Position numbers and translations under genes: made by a program. Of a stretch of 64,000 bases of DNA, positions 49,607 through 59,067 are shown piece by piece. The notes below the pieces were generated by a model that had not been told where the DNA came from, did not search any database, and saw nothing but the letters and a program-made list of their open reading frames with translations. The stretch's first letter is position 1. Each line of letters starts with the position of its first letter. The DNA is taken from contig NZ_CP018725.1 in assembly GCF_001908725.1 (NCBI RefSeq), positions 3,162,001 through 3,226,000 of the forward strand. The letters are read 5' to 3'. Source of the stretch: Xanthomonas vesicatoria ATCC 35937. GTDB taxonomy: Bacteria; Pseudomonadota; Gammaproteobacteria; Xanthomonadales; Xanthomonadaceae.

Positions 49607-49644
49607 CGTTAGGGGCGAACCGGCGCTGCCGGGGCTGTCTTTAC

Positions 49645-49659
49645 ACTACACAGTGTAGT
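49645..49659. promoter_or_regulatory. Probable TetR operator
   Basis: 15-base palindrome ACTACAC-A-GTGTAGT in an AT-rich patch between the divergent MBL-fold and TetR genes, 39 bases before the MBL start and 43 before the TetR start. The centre is a typical TetR-family ACACAGTGT core. Confidence 0.7.
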
Positions 49660-49701
49660 TTTGTTTTGAGAAATGTAAACCCGGCGGTGTAACATTGCGG
49701 C

Positions 49702-50334
49702 ATGTCCAGTTCATCCGCCGCCGCGCCGGCGCAGCAGCGGCTCACCGACCGAAAGCGCCACGCCATTCTCGAGGCGGCCAGCGCCCAATTCCGCCAACAT
49801 GGGTTCGAGGCCACCAGCATGGATCGCGTGGCCGCCACGGCGGGCGTGTCCAAGCGCACCGTCTACAACCACTTTTCCAGCAAGGACGCGTTGTTCGGCG
49901 AGATCCTGCGCGGGCTGTGGCAACGCAGTGCCGATGCGGTGAGTCTGGCGTATCGCCCAGACCAATCGTTGCGCACGCAGTTGACGCAATTGCTACAGCA
50001 AAAGCTGCGGCTGCTTGACGATGCGGCCTTCATCGACCTGTCGCGCGTGGCAATTGCCGAAGGCATCCACTCGCCAGAACGTGCCCGCGCGCTGCTGGCG
50101 CAACTGGGCAGCAAGGAAGAGGGCACCACCACCTGGCTGCGCGCTGCGCTGGCCGATGGCCGCCTGGCAGAGGTCGACCCGGAATTCGCTTCGCAACAGC
50201 TACAGGCGCTAGTGAAGGGGTTTGCGTTCTGGCCGCAGTTGGCGATGGGCCAGCCGCCGCTGTCGCCCGCCCAGCAAACGCAGGTGGCCGAGTCGGCGGT
50301 AGAGATGTTTCTGGGGCTTTACGGGCGCGACTGA
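49702..50334 (+). CDS. TetR-family transcriptional repressor
   Basis: 210 residues. N-terminal helix-turn-helix: RHAILEAASAQFRQHGFEATSMDRVAATAGVSKRTVYNHFSSKDALF, then an all-helical ligand domain with a C-terminal domain like AefR/RutR regulators (WPQLAMGQPPLSPAQQTQVAESAVEMFLGLYG). Divergent from the MBL-fold gene and adjacent to the palindrome, so it probably controls both. Ligand unknown. Confidence 0.92.
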   Translation: MSSSSAAAPAQQRLTDRKRHAILEAASAQFRQHGFEATSMDRVAATAGVSKRTVYNHFSSKDALFGEILRGLWQRSADAVSLAYRPDQSLRTQLTQLLQQKLRLLDDAAFIDLSRVAIAEGIHSPERARALLAQLGSKEEGTTTWLRAALADGRLAEVDPEFASQQLQALVKGFAFWPQLAMGQPPLSPAQQTQVAESAVEMFLGLYGRD

Positions 50335-50635
50335 GCGCCGCCCCCAAGGCGGCCGGCCGTGGACTGACGGAGCCCTTTACTCGGAAGCATTGGTGTCGGT
50401 CGCACCGCAGCTCTTCCGCGTACCCATGCGCACCTGACGCGCTCCGTATGTGAGGCGCTCAGTGGCCCCTGTGTGCACTCATGGTCGAGCGCGCAATGCC
50501 CACGCACACCCGCAGGATATCGACACTGCACGCATTGCATATCGCCGGTTACATGCAGCACTGCGCAATGCTGCAAGTGACTGGCTCAACCGGCGGTAGG
50601 CACCGCGGTGCGGCACTTATCTCGCGCAATGCGGT
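50335..50635. other. Intergenic region between TetR and VOC genes
   Basis: 301 bases between convergent genes; holds short inverted repeats (for example GCAGCA/TGCTGC around 50555-50575) but no gene. Confidence 0.35.
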
Positions 50636-50998
50636 TCACGCGTCCCCAGCGTCCTGTGCCCAGACCGCCAGCGCATATCCGTGCGGATCGGTGAAGTGGA
50701 AACGGCGTCCACCTGGGAAGGCCAATACCGGCCGCGTGATGAGGCCGCCGGCCGTTTCGATACGCGCCTGCGTGGCTGCCAGATCGTTGGAAGCCAGCAC
50801 CACCAGCGCGCCGCCCGGCTGCGGTGTGCCGTGGAAGAACCCGCCAGTGAGCCGGCCATCGCGGAACTCGCAATAGTCCGGGCCGTACTGCTGAAAGGTC
50901 CAATCGAACGCCGCGCCATAAAACGCCTTGGCCACTTCGATCGAGGTGACTGCAAATTCGAGGTAGTCGATGCGGTGATGCTGGTCGCTGTGGTGCAT
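50636..50998 (-). CDS. VOC (glyoxalase/bleomycin-resistance) family protein
   Basis: 120 residues from ATG 50998 (MHHSDQHHRIDYLEFAVTS). One vicinal-oxygen-chelate module: IDYLEFAVTSIEVAKAFYGAAFDW ... YCEFRDGRLTGGFFHG ... GGRRFHFTDPHGYALAVW, with His and Glu metal-ligand candidates. Length fits a protein that dimerises to build its site. Role unknown. The AraC-type gene follows upstream in the same direction, about 70 bases away, so they may share a message. Confidence 0.87.
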   Translation of the reverse strand: MHHSDQHHRIDYLEFAVTSIEVAKAFYGAAFDWTFQQYGPDYCEFRDGRLTGGFFHGTPQPGGALVVLASNDLAATQARIETAGGLITRPVLAFPGGRRFHFTDPHGYALAVWAQDAGDA

Positions 50999-51068
50999 GG
51001 GGATCTCGCGTGTCGGTGGCTGCACAGCATGGACCGCGATGCGCGCACCGGCTTGGCGAAAACGGCCA

Positions 51069-51794
51069 TCAACGCGCGTGCTGCTGTACCAGTTCGCGCG
51101 GGCTCAGACTGGCAAGCTGGCGCGCATCGCGCACCGGATGCGGTGCATCGCCGTAGCCTGCTTCCAATGCGGCAGCGGTGGGCGTGGAATAGTGGCCAGC
51201 CAGTCTTAAGAAGCGCTGCAAGCGCAGGATGCGTTGCAGGGTCTTGGGGCCGTAGCCAAATGCCACGTGGCAACGCCGCCGTAGCTGGCGTTCGCTGATG
51301 CCCAGCGCTGCGCACAACGCGGGCACACGCAGTTCTGCGTGGTCGGCCAGCTGCGCGAAGATCCACGCCATCTGCCGGTCCACCGGCACGCTGTGTAGCC
51401 GACACAGTGCATGCAAGGTAGGCAAGGCATCGCCACCCTCGCGCAGCCGCTGTTGCCAGTGGCTGCCGCGGGCACCCCACAGCGCGTCCAACGCCACGCG
51501 CTGGTCGGCAAGCTGGTGGAGCGGCACGCCGAGCACGCCAGTGGCTGCACCGGCGCTCAGGCGTACGCCGGTGAGCACGTTTCCTGACGCCACGCACGCC
51601 ATGTTCGCGGTGTGGTCGGGGCCGGCAACGAACAACGCACGGCCATCCCAGATCAGATCGACACATCCATCCGGCAACACCCGCACCGGTGCGCTTGCCG
51701 CACCTTGCCGATAACGCCAGCTGCAGCGCAGCTGCGTCACCAGGTCTGGCGGCGGTGGAAGTTGTGCGTAGCGCGATGCAATCTCTGGAGGCAT
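51069..51794 (-). CDS. AraC-family transcriptional regulator
   Basis: 241 residues. The N-terminal half (VLPDGCVDLIWDG ... VRLSAGAATGVLG) is the DUF6597-like sensor part seen in this AraC subgroup; the C-terminal HTH pair is AELRVPALCAALGISERQLRRRCHVAFGYGPKTLQRILRLQRFLRL. Probably controls the downstream VOC gene. Effector unknown. Confidence 0.9.
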   Translation of the reverse strand: MPPEIASRYAQLPPPPDLVTQLRCSWRYRQGAASAPVRVLPDGCVDLIWDGRALFVAGPDHTANMACVASGNVLTGVRLSAGAATGVLGVPLHQLADQRVALDALWGARGSHWQQRLREGGDALPTLHALCRLHSVPVDRQMAWIFAQLADHAELRVPALCAALGISERQLRRRCHVAFGYGPKTLQRILRLQRFLRLAGHYSTPTAAALEAGYGDAPHPVRDARQLASLSPRELVQQHAR

Positions 51795-52019
51795 GGAGGC
51801 AGGAGTGGGCAGTGCCGCTGAGGGAAGTGCCGGTGCGCGGAGACAGGATGGCGACTAGGATGCGCGGCGAGGCGCTTCCGCTGGATGGCTAGGATCAAGC
51901 AGCGTGTCACGCCGTTAGCCGCAGCACGACGCAACACGCAGCTGGGATTCGGCAACCACGCTATGTGATTACTGTGCCTGCTGTCGTCAACGCCAGGACA
52001 GCAGCGCCCGAGATGGCGC

Positions 52020-53282
52020 TCAGTGACCCGGGCGTCCACCCTCCAGAGCAACGGTGTCCACCGCAAGCCGCCGGCGTTGAAACCACGCCACCAGCGGCGA
52101 TGTCATCACTGTGGTGATCAAGGTCATGCCGAACAACAACGTAAACAGGTCCGGCCCGATCACGCCGCTATCGAGCCCGATCTTGATCACCACCAGCTCC
52201 ATCAGGCCGCGTGCATTCATCAGCGAGCCCACGGTGAGGCTGTCGCGCCAATCGTGCCCGCTCAGCCGCGCGCCCACTGTGCAGCCGGCCAGTTTGCCGG
52301 CAACCGCCACGCCGATCACCAGCAGGAAACCGGCGATCCCGGCGCCGGCAAACGCACCGGGGCTGGTGGCTTGGCCGGCCACGGCAAACAGCACCGGCAT
52401 CAGCAAGGTGATGGCCAGCGGCTCGATGCGCCCTGCCAGCTGGTCCAGCAAGCGGTCTTCGCGTGGCAGGCAGATACCAAACAAGAACGCACCGAAGATG
52501 GCGTGCAACCCGATCCATTCGGCCACCGCCGCGCAGCCCAGCAGGCCGATCAAGACCCACACCAGCGCAGTCGCTGCATAGCTGCCATCGTATGCATGTG
52601 GCTTGAGCAGCCGCGCATACGCGGGCTTGAGCACGCCGAAGACAAGCGCGATTAGCGCCAGCGCGCCCAACGCAGTAAACGCCACGCCGCCGTGCGCATG
52701 GGTGCCGGTCAACGTGAGCACGATCGCAAGGAAGATCCACACTGTGGCGTCGTCGATGACCGCTGCGCCCAGTGCCAGTCGGCCGGCCGGTGTGCGCGTC
52801 ATGTTGCGGTCCTTGAGGATGCGCGCCAGCACCGGAAACGCGGTGACCGACATCGCCGCCGCAATGAACAAGGCGAATGGCCAAAGGCGCATGCCTTGCG
52901 GCGCAAAACGCGCGAACAGCCACGGCGCGGCCGCCAGGCCAAGCAGCAATGGCAGCACGATGCCCGACACACCGACCAGTACCGACGAGCGCACTTGTGC
53001 CTTGGTGCCTTCGGGCGCGCGCAGCTCCACGCCGACGATGAACATGAAAAGCACCACGCCAAGGTTGGCCAGGCCCGATAGCGGCGGCAAGCTCTCGGCC
53101 GCGAACAGCGCGCCATGCAGATCCGGCAACCACGTGCCGAACGCGATCGGGCCCAGCAACAGGCCCGCGGCCATTTCACCGATGACTGGCGGTTGTCCTA
53201 TCCGCCGTAGCAGCGCACCGCACAGGCGCGCCACGCACAGGATCACTGCCAACTGCACCAGCAACAACGTGGTTGAGTTCAT
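52020..53282 (-). CDS. Monovalent cation:proton antiporter (CPA2 family)
   Basis: 420 residues with about 12 hydrophobic segments. The start LLLVQLAVILCVARLCGALLRRIGQPPVIGEMAAGLLLGP is diagnostic for the CPA2/KefB-NhaS3 type, and ALGAAVIDDATVWIFLAIVL holds the transport Asp pair. No C-terminal TrkA or regulatory domain is present, so it is the short form. Exchanges Na+ or K+ for protons. Confidence 0.9.
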   Translation of the reverse strand: MNSTTLLLVQLAVILCVARLCGALLRRIGQPPVIGEMAAGLLLGPIAFGTWLPDLHGALFAAESLPPLSGLANLGVVLFMFIVGVELRAPEGTKAQVRSSVLVGVSGIVLPLLLGLAAAPWLFARFAPQGMRLWPFALFIAAAMSVTAFPVLARILKDRNMTRTPAGRLALGAAVIDDATVWIFLAIVLTLTGTHAHGGVAFTALGALALIALVFGVLKPAYARLLKPHAYDGSYAATALVWVLIGLLGCAAVAEWIGLHAIFGAFLFGICLPREDRLLDQLAGRIEPLAITLLMPVLFAVAGQATSPGAFAGAGIAGFLLVIGVAVAGKLAGCTVGARLSGHDWRDSLTVGSLMNARGLMELVVIKIGLDSGVIGPDLFTLLFGMTLITTVMTSPLVAWFQRRRLAVDTVALEGGRPGH

Positions 53283-53638
53283 CGCGTCAGCTTTCCATTG
53301 GTTGAGTTAGCTGGGCCCGCATGGAGCACCTTGCACGGCGTTGCCGGTTCCCGTCGCGTACTGCACGCGCAGGTCTCGCTCGTTGCCGCAGGATGCCGAG
53401 TTTATGCCGCCCTGGACGATGCGTCGCATCAAACACGCAGCCATTGCGCACGATGCATTGCGCATACGCGTGGCGATTGATGGCCACCTTCAACGCGCTC
53501 TTGTAGCGCTTGCTGATTTTGTTGCACGGCACAGAGCCTGCCGCGCACTTGTCACCTAATGTGCCTTCAACAGTGGAGCGGATGAGGTGCCCACGCACAG
53601 CGAACGCAAGAGTCAACTTGGAGCCTGCCGTGCACGCC
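53283..53638. other. Intergenic region between LysR and antiporter genes
   Basis: 356 bases; nothing recognisable beyond promoter space for the antiporter. Confidence 0.35.
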
Positions 53639-54595
53639 TTATCGTTCCGAATCACCGCTTTCGTCGTACCCGCGCGGCGTGAACAGATCCGGTTGGATCA
53701 ACTCGATAAACGCGCGTGCCTGCGGCGACAGATACTTGCCCTTGCGCACCACAACGCCATAGCTGCGGGTGGGGAAATATTCCTTGAGCGAGCGTGTGGC
53801 CAGTTTGTCGCGATCGGCATCGGTCACGCAGATCGCGGTGACGATGGAAATGCCCATGCCCATCGCCACATACTGCTTGATGACCTCCCAGCCGCCCACT
53901 TCCAGCGCTACCGTGTAAGGCACGCGGGCCTGCTGGAAGATCAGGTCGACCAGGCGGTAGGTGACCTGCCGGCGCGGCGGCAGGATCAGCGGATACGGCG
54001 ACAGATCCTGCAGCGACACGTTGGCCTTGCGCGCCAGCGGATGGTCGGGCGGGGTGATCAGCAGTTGCTCGAAGCAATACACCGGCGCGTAGTTGAGGTC
54101 GGACGGCACATCCAGCATCGAGCCGACCGCCAGATCCACCGCGTCCTCGCGCAGCAGGTCGGTGCCATCGGCGCTGATCGCATTATGCAGGGTCAGGCGC
54201 ACGTCCGGGTGGCGCGCGCGGAAGTTCTCCACGATGCGTGGCAGCAGGTACAGGATGGTGGAGCTGTTGGCGGCAATGGTGAGTTCGCCGGTATCCAGCC
54301 CGCGGACCTTTTCGCGAAAGCTGGCCTCCAGCCCGTCCAGGCTCTCCACCAGCGGCAGCGCCATGTCGTACAGCAGCTGGCCCTCGCGGCTGGGCGCCAG
54401 GCGTCGCCCGGAACGCTCGAACAAGGGCACGCCCAGATCGCGCTCCAGCGCCTGCAGCTGCAGCGTCACCGCTGGCTGGCTGACGTAGAGCGCCTCAGCC
54501 GCCCGTGAGACTGAGCCAAGGCGCACCGTCTGGCAGAACGCCCGAAGGGGCTTGAGCCGGTCGGATTTGTAGGAAAATCGAGGGGTTGGCACCAT
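53639..54595 (-). CDS. LysR-family regulator of the glyoxylate genes (by position)
   Basis: 318 residues. N-terminal winged HTH LRAFCQTVRLGSVSRAAEALYVSQPAVTLQLQALERDLGVPLFERSGRRLAPSREG, then a CysB-like substrate domain (ELTIAANSSTILYLLPRIVENFRARHPDV). It is divergent from aceB with a T-N11-A palindrome in the gap, so by the usual LysR rule it controls aceBA and itself. Inducer unknown; the substrate domain would be expected to sense a C2/C4 acid. Confidence 0.9.
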   Translation of the reverse strand: MVPTPRFSYKSDRLKPLRAFCQTVRLGSVSRAAEALYVSQPAVTLQLQALERDLGVPLFERSGRRLAPSREGQLLYDMALPLVESLDGLEASFREKVRGLDTGELTIAANSSTILYLLPRIVENFRARHPDVRLTLHNAISADGTDLLREDAVDLAVGSMLDVPSDLNYAPVYCFEQLLITPPDHPLARKANVSLQDLSPYPLILPPRRQVTYRLVDLIFQQARVPYTVALEVGGWEVIKQYVAMGMGISIVTAICVTDADRDKLATRSLKEYFPTRSYGVVVRKGKYLSPQARAFIELIQPDLFTPRGYDESGDSER

Positions 54596-54619
54596 GGTGG
54601 ATCAGATTTCGAGCTAAAT

Positions 54620-54634
54620 ATAAGCTTGGCTTAT
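54620..54634. promoter_or_regulatory. LysR-type T-N11-A site in the aceB promoter region
   Basis: ATAAGC-TTG-GCTTAT, a perfect palindrome containing the T-N11-A core, between the divergent LysR and aceB genes (118-base gap), in AT-rich sequence. Confidence 0.65.
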
Positions 54635-54713
54635 TTACAGCATTGATAAAACTGCTTTGTCAAATAGTTGCCGACGGCGCACGGTGCAGGTTCGGATGCA
54701 CAAGGACCTCCAC

Positions 54714-56330
54714 ATGTCTGCCACCGCTTTCGCTTCCCGTCCCACCGCCCATGCCACGCCCGGTCTGTCACTCACCACCCAGGTCGCAGGGCAGGCGGAA
54801 CTGTTGCCGCCGGCTGCGCTGGCGCTGCTGGTCTCGCTGCATCGGGCGATTGAGCCTGGCCGCCAGCAGCGTCTGACCCAGCGGCGTGCCCGCCAGGCCG
54901 CCTTCGATGCCGGCCAGCTGCCGGACTTCCGTGCCGACACCCGGGCGATCCGCGCCGGCGACTGGCGCGTGGCCGCGCTGCCGGCGGCGCTGCAGGACCG
55001 CCGTGTGGAGATCACCGGCCCGACCGATCCGAAAATGGTCATCAACGCGCTGAACTCCGGCGCCAAGGTGTTCATGGCCGACTTCGAAGATTCCACCGCG
55101 CCCACCTGGCGCAACCTGCTGGCCGGCCAACGCACCCTGGCCGCCGCGGTGCGTGGCGATCTGAGCTTCGATGCCCCCAACGGCAAGCATTACGCACTGC
55201 GCCCGGAAGCCGAGCGTGCGGTGCTGATCTTGCGCCCGCGTGGTTGGCACCTGGACGAAAAGCACGTGCTGATCGACGGTCAGCCGCTGGCCGGCGGCCT
55301 GTTCGACGCGGCGCTGTTCGCCTTCCACAATGGCCGCGCGCTGCTGGCCAAGGACCGCGGCCCGTATCTGTACCTGCCAAAGCTGCAGAGCATGGAAGAG
55401 GCCGCGCTGTGGGAGACCGCGCTGGCGCATATCGAAGCGATGCTCGGCCTGCCGCACGGCCAGATCAAGGTGACCGTGCTGATCGAAACGCTGCCGGCGG
55501 TGTTCGAGATGGACGAGATCCTGCACGCGCTGCGTGACCGCATCGTCGGGCTCAATTGCGGGCGTTGGGACTACATCTTTTCGTATCTCAAGACTTTTCG
55601 GGCGCACCGCGACCGCGTGCTGCCAGAGCGTGGCCAGGTCACCATGACCCAGCCGTTTCTGAAGGCGTATTCGGAACTGCTGATCAAGACCTGTCACCGC
55701 CGCGGCGCACATGCGATGGGCGGGATGGCGGCACAGATCCCGATCAATCACGATGAGGCTGCCAACGAGCAGGCCATGGCCCGGGTGCGCGCCGACAAGC
55801 TGCGCGAAGTGACCGCCGGCCACGATGGCACCTGGGTGGCGCATCCGGCGTTGATTCCGGTGGCGATGAAACTGTTCGACGAGCACATGCCGACGGCCCA
55901 TCAACATCATGTGTTGCGCAACGATGTGCAGGTGACGCGCGACATGTTGATCGCGCCGTCTGCCGGCACCGTTACCCGCGCCGGCTTCGAAGGCAATGTC
56001 GAAGTCTGCGTGCGGTATCTGGCCGCCTGGCTGGAGGGCAATGGCTGCGTGCCGATCCACAACCTGATGGAAGACGCCGCCACCGCAGAAATCAGCCGTG
56101 CGCAGCTCTGGCAGTGGCTGCATCACGGCCAGCACCTGGACGACGGCACCGCCATCGATCAACCGCTGCTGCAGGCAACCTTGCGCGCATTGCCCGCACG
56201 GTTGGGCGCAACCCCGGCACTGCCTGGCGCAGCGCGCATCGACCAGGCGATTGCGTTGCTGGAAGAACTCAGCCGTGCGGATGAACTGGCGGACTTTCTC
56301 ACTGTGCCGGCGTACCACTTGATCGACTGA
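54714..56330 (+). CDS. aceB: Malate synthase A
   Basis: 538 residues (533 in E. coli AceB). Condenses acetyl-CoA with glyoxylate to malate. Landmarks: MADFEDSTAPTWRN, RPRGWHLDEKHVLIDG, GPYLYLPKLQSMEEA, GQIKVTVLIETLPAVFEMDEILHALRD, NCGRWDYIFSYLKTF and GGMAAQIPINHDEAANEQAM. The start is ATG 54714 with AAGGA seven bases upstream; ATG 54696 is in frame. aceA follows after about 170 bases, so the two form the glyoxylate shunt. Confidence 0.96.
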   Translation: MSATAFASRPTAHATPGLSLTTQVAGQAELLPPAALALLVSLHRAIEPGRQQRLTQRRARQAAFDAGQLPDFRADTRAIRAGDWRVAALPAALQDRRVEITGPTDPKMVINALNSGAKVFMADFEDSTAPTWRNLLAGQRTLAAAVRGDLSFDAPNGKHYALRPEAERAVLILRPRGWHLDEKHVLIDGQPLAGGLFDAALFAFHNGRALLAKDRGPYLYLPKLQSMEEAALWETALAHIEAMLGLPHGQIKVTVLIETLPAVFEMDEILHALRDRIVGLNCGRWDYIFSYLKTFRAHRDRVLPERGQVTMTQPFLKAYSELLIKTCHRRGAHAMGGMAAQIPINHDEAANEQAMARVRADKLREVTAGHDGTWVAHPALIPVAMKLFDEHMPTAHQHHVLRNDVQVTRDMLIAPSAGTVTRAGFEGNVEVCVRYLAAWLEGNGCVPIHNLMEDAATAEISRAQLWQWLHHGQHLDDGTAIDQPLLQATLRALPARLGATPALPGAARIDQAIALLEELSRADELADFLTVPAYHLID

Positions 56331-56498
56331 GCACAGCGTTGCAACGCCGCCTCGCACGGCGTCGCTGCACTCCTCACCTCCACGCAGACACCGCCCGTTG
56401 CGCGCATGCGCAGCGACGGCCTCGCCATGCCGCATGCCGTGCCATGCACGGTTTCCTCCCTCGTTCCAATCCGTCGTCCCTCTTCAGGAGAACGCAAG

Positions 56499-57794
56499 AT
56501 GAGCACCACACTGCAAAGCGCCGAACAACTGCAGCAGGACTGGACCACCAACCCGCGCTGGGCCGGCATCACCCGCAACTACACCGCCGCCGATGTGGTG
56601 CGCCTGCGCGGCACCGTGCATGTGGAGCACTCGCTGGCGCGCCTGGGCGCGGACAAGTTGTGGGCCTCGCTGCACGCCACCCCGTTCGTCAATGCGCTGG
56701 GCGCGCTGACCGGCAACCAGGCGATGCAGCAGGTCAAGGCCGGCCTGAAGGCGATCTATCTGAGCGGCTGGCAGGTGGCAGCCGATGCCAATCTGGCCGG
56801 GCAGATGTATCCGGACCAGTCGTTGTACCCGGCCGATTCGGTGCCGGCGGTGGTCAAGCGGATCAACAACACCTTGCTGCGTGCCGATCAACTGCATCAT
56901 GCCGAAGGCAACGACGCCATCGACTTCCTGCAGCCCATCGTGGCCGATGCCGAAGCCGGTTTTGGCGGCGTGCTCAATGCGTTCGAGCTGATGAAGGCGA
57001 TGATCGAAGCCGGCGCTGCGGGCGTGCATTTCGAAGATCAGCTGGCATCGGTCAAGAAGTGCGGCCACATGGGGGGCAAGGTGCTGGTGCCCACGCGCGA
57101 AGCCATCGAGAAATTGAACGCCGCGCGCCTTGCCGCCGACGTGTTGGGTGTGCCGACGGTGCTGATTGCGCGCACCGATGCCGAAGCGGCGGATCTGATC
57201 ACCAGCGACGTGGACGCCAACGATCAGCCGTTCACCACCGGGCAGCGCACCGTCGAAGGCTTCTTCAAGACCCGCAACGGCTTGGATCAAGCGATCAGTC
57301 GCGGGCTGGCGTACGCACCGTATGCGGACCTGATCTGGTGCGAAACCGGCAAGCCGGATCTGGAATTCGCACGTGCGTTCGCACGCGCCATCCATGCCAA
57401 GTTTCCGGGCAAGTTGCTGGCCTACAACTGCTCGCCCAGCTTCAACTGGAAGAAGAATCTCGACGATGCCACCATTGCCAAATTCCAGACCGAGCTGGCG
57501 AGCTATGGCTACAAATTCCAGTTCATTACACTGGCCGGTTTCCACGCGCTCAACTACGGCATGTTCCATCTGGCGCACGGGTATGCCCGCCGCCAGATGA
57601 GCGCCTTCGTGGAGTTGCAGCAAGCCGAATTCGAGGCAGCACAGATGGGCTTTACCGCGGTCAAGCATCAGCGGGAAGTGGGCACCGGCTATTTCGATGC
57701 GGTGACGCAGGCGATCCAGCAGGGGCAGTCGTCCACCACTGCGCTGCGCGGCTCCACCGAAGAAGAACAGTTTCACGGCGAGAAGGCGGCCTAG
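56499..57794 (+). CDS. aceA: Isocitrate lyase
   Basis: 431 residues. Splits isocitrate into glyoxylate and succinate. The catalytic Cys is in [14 protein letters not shown], with further motifs [19 protein letters not shown] and [13 protein letters not shown]. Ribosome site AGGAGA, nine bases before ATG. Together with AceB it allows growth on acetate and fatty acids, in step with the beta-oxidation thiolase at 3.7 kb. Followed by a strong terminator. Confidence 0.97.
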   Translation: MSTTLQSAEQLQQDWTTNPRWAGITRNYTAADVVRLRGTVHVEHSLARLGADKLWASLHATPFVNALGALTGNQAMQQVKAGLKAIYLSGWQVAADANLAGQMYPDQSLYPADSVPAVVKRINNTLLRADQLHHAEGNDAIDFLQPIVADAEAGFGGVLNAFELMKAMIEAGAAGVHFEDQLASVKKCGHMGGKVLVPTREAIEKLNAARLAADVLGVPTVLIARTDAEAADLITSDVDANDQPFTTGQRTVEGFFKTRNGLDQAISRGLAYAPYADLIWCETGKPDLEFARAFARAIHAKFPGKLLAYNCSPSFNWKKNLDDATIAKFQTELASYGYKFQFITLAGFHALNYGMFHLAHGYARRQMSAFVELQQAEFEAAQMGFTAVKHQREVGTGYFDAVTQAIQQGQSSTTALRGSTEEEQFHGEKAA

Positions 57795-57838
57795 CCTGCA
57801 GCGGGCTGCCCACGTTTCGCCACCCCGGGAGGGGGAGA

Positions 57839-57866
57839 GGGCTCGGGAAACCGAGCCCTTTTTTTT
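57839..57866 (+). terminator. Intrinsic terminator after aceA
   Basis: 8-base stem GGGCTCGG/CCGAGCCC with a GAAA loop and a run of eight T; classic rho-independent form. Confidence 0.9.
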
Positions 57867-57987
57867 CGCGCAATACCCGTCATTTCGTCTCTTGAATTGT
57901 GAGAATCAGTGTGATCTGGTACTGAACAAGGGGGTCCTGTAGGATTTATCCATGGGCTAACGTTGCAGGCCGGCCTAAGGAAACAGG

Positions 57988-59064
57988 ATGACTTGCCACA
58001 ACACCTCAGGCGCAGTTGAGCCGACGGGAAGCGTTGCCAAGACGCTCTCGGACGGGCTGCATGCGTTGATGACCGCTGACGAACTGGCGTTTTTCGCCCG
58101 TTTTGGCCGTACCCGTGAGCTTCCCGCAGGCCAAGCGCTGTTCGAGCGCGGCGCGATCGGCACGCAGATGTTCATCGTGGTCAGCGGCCAGATCGACCTT
58201 GATTTCGGCGAGGACCTGATGCTCAAGCATCTGGGCCCGGGTGAATTTTTTGGCGAGCTCGGCCTGTTGATCGGCGATCACGCGCGTAGCGCCGGTGCCA
58301 GCGCATCCATGGACAGCCGCCTGATTGAGCTGGCGCACGACGATTTCCAGCGGCTGGTTGACCACGACCCTTCGATGGTGGCGCATTTTTTGCGCCGCTC
58401 TATCGTGCGCGTGGTCAACAACGAGCAGTTGCTGATCCGTCAGCTACGCCGGCGCAACCACGATCTGGAAGCGGCACTGGACAATCTCTACGTCACCTCG
58501 CACCAGCTCAACCACACCGAAGAACTCAGCCGGACCGACGAACTGACCGGTCTGCACAATCGGCGCGGTCTGGCGCTGTACCTGCAGGAATGCCGACGAG
58601 CCGGCAACGTGCCGGGTGTCGGGCTGATCCTGATCGACTGCGACCGCTTCAAGCGCATCAACGACGAGTTTGGGCATCTCGCCGGCGACCGCGTGTTGCA
58701 GAACGTGGCGCACGCGTTGCGCTCGGTCATCGCCGAGGGCGATCTTGCCTGCCGTCTCGGTGGCGACGAATTCTGTGTATTGGTGGCGCAAGGCACCCCG
58801 GAGCTGGTGCACCACATCGGCGAATGCATCGTGCGCGCGGTGGAAGCGCGCCTGTGCAACAACCAGAGCGAGCAAGGCTGCTCGGTCAGTGTTGGCCTGT
58901 GCATGATTGACGCGGAGGCGGCCTGGAACGACTGGTACACGCTCGCCGACAGCGCCTTGTACGAAGCAAAGCGACAAGGCGGCAACGTGCTGTGCATGCA
59001 AGACACGCTCGCCGTGACGACCGCGTCGCTTCCCGGCATTGCGCCAGAACCGGATACTCGCTGA
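57988..59064 (+). CDS. cNMP-binding GGDEF protein (diguanylate cyclase)
   Basis: 358 residues. N-terminal cyclic-nucleotide-binding domain (about 30-145; phosphate cassette FFGELGLLIGDHARSAGASA) and C-terminal GGDEF domain (about 185-330; catalytic RLGGDEFCVLV). The inhibitory I-site upstream reads AEGD in place of RxxD, so product inhibition is doubtful. It matches the protein of X. campestris pv. campestris that binds cGMP and then makes c-di-GMP. The cyclase gene starts four bases past its stop, so the two are one operon. Confidence 0.92.
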   Translation: MTCHNTSGAVEPTGSVAKTLSDGLHALMTADELAFFARFGRTRELPAGQALFERGAIGTQMFIVVSGQIDLDFGEDLMLKHLGPGEFFGELGLLIGDHARSAGASASMDSRLIELAHDDFQRLVDHDPSMVAHFLRRSIVRVVNNEQLLIRQLRRRNHDLEAALDNLYVTSHQLNHTEELSRTDELTGLHNRRGLALYLQECRRAGNVPGVGLILIDCDRFKRINDEFGHLAGDRVLQNVAHALRSVIAEGDLACRLGGDEFCVLVAQGTPELVHHIGECIVRAVEARLCNNQSEQGCSVSVGLCMIDAEAAWNDWYTLADSALYEAKRQGGNVLCMQDTLAVTTASLPGIAPEPDTR

Positions 59065-59067
59065 GCA

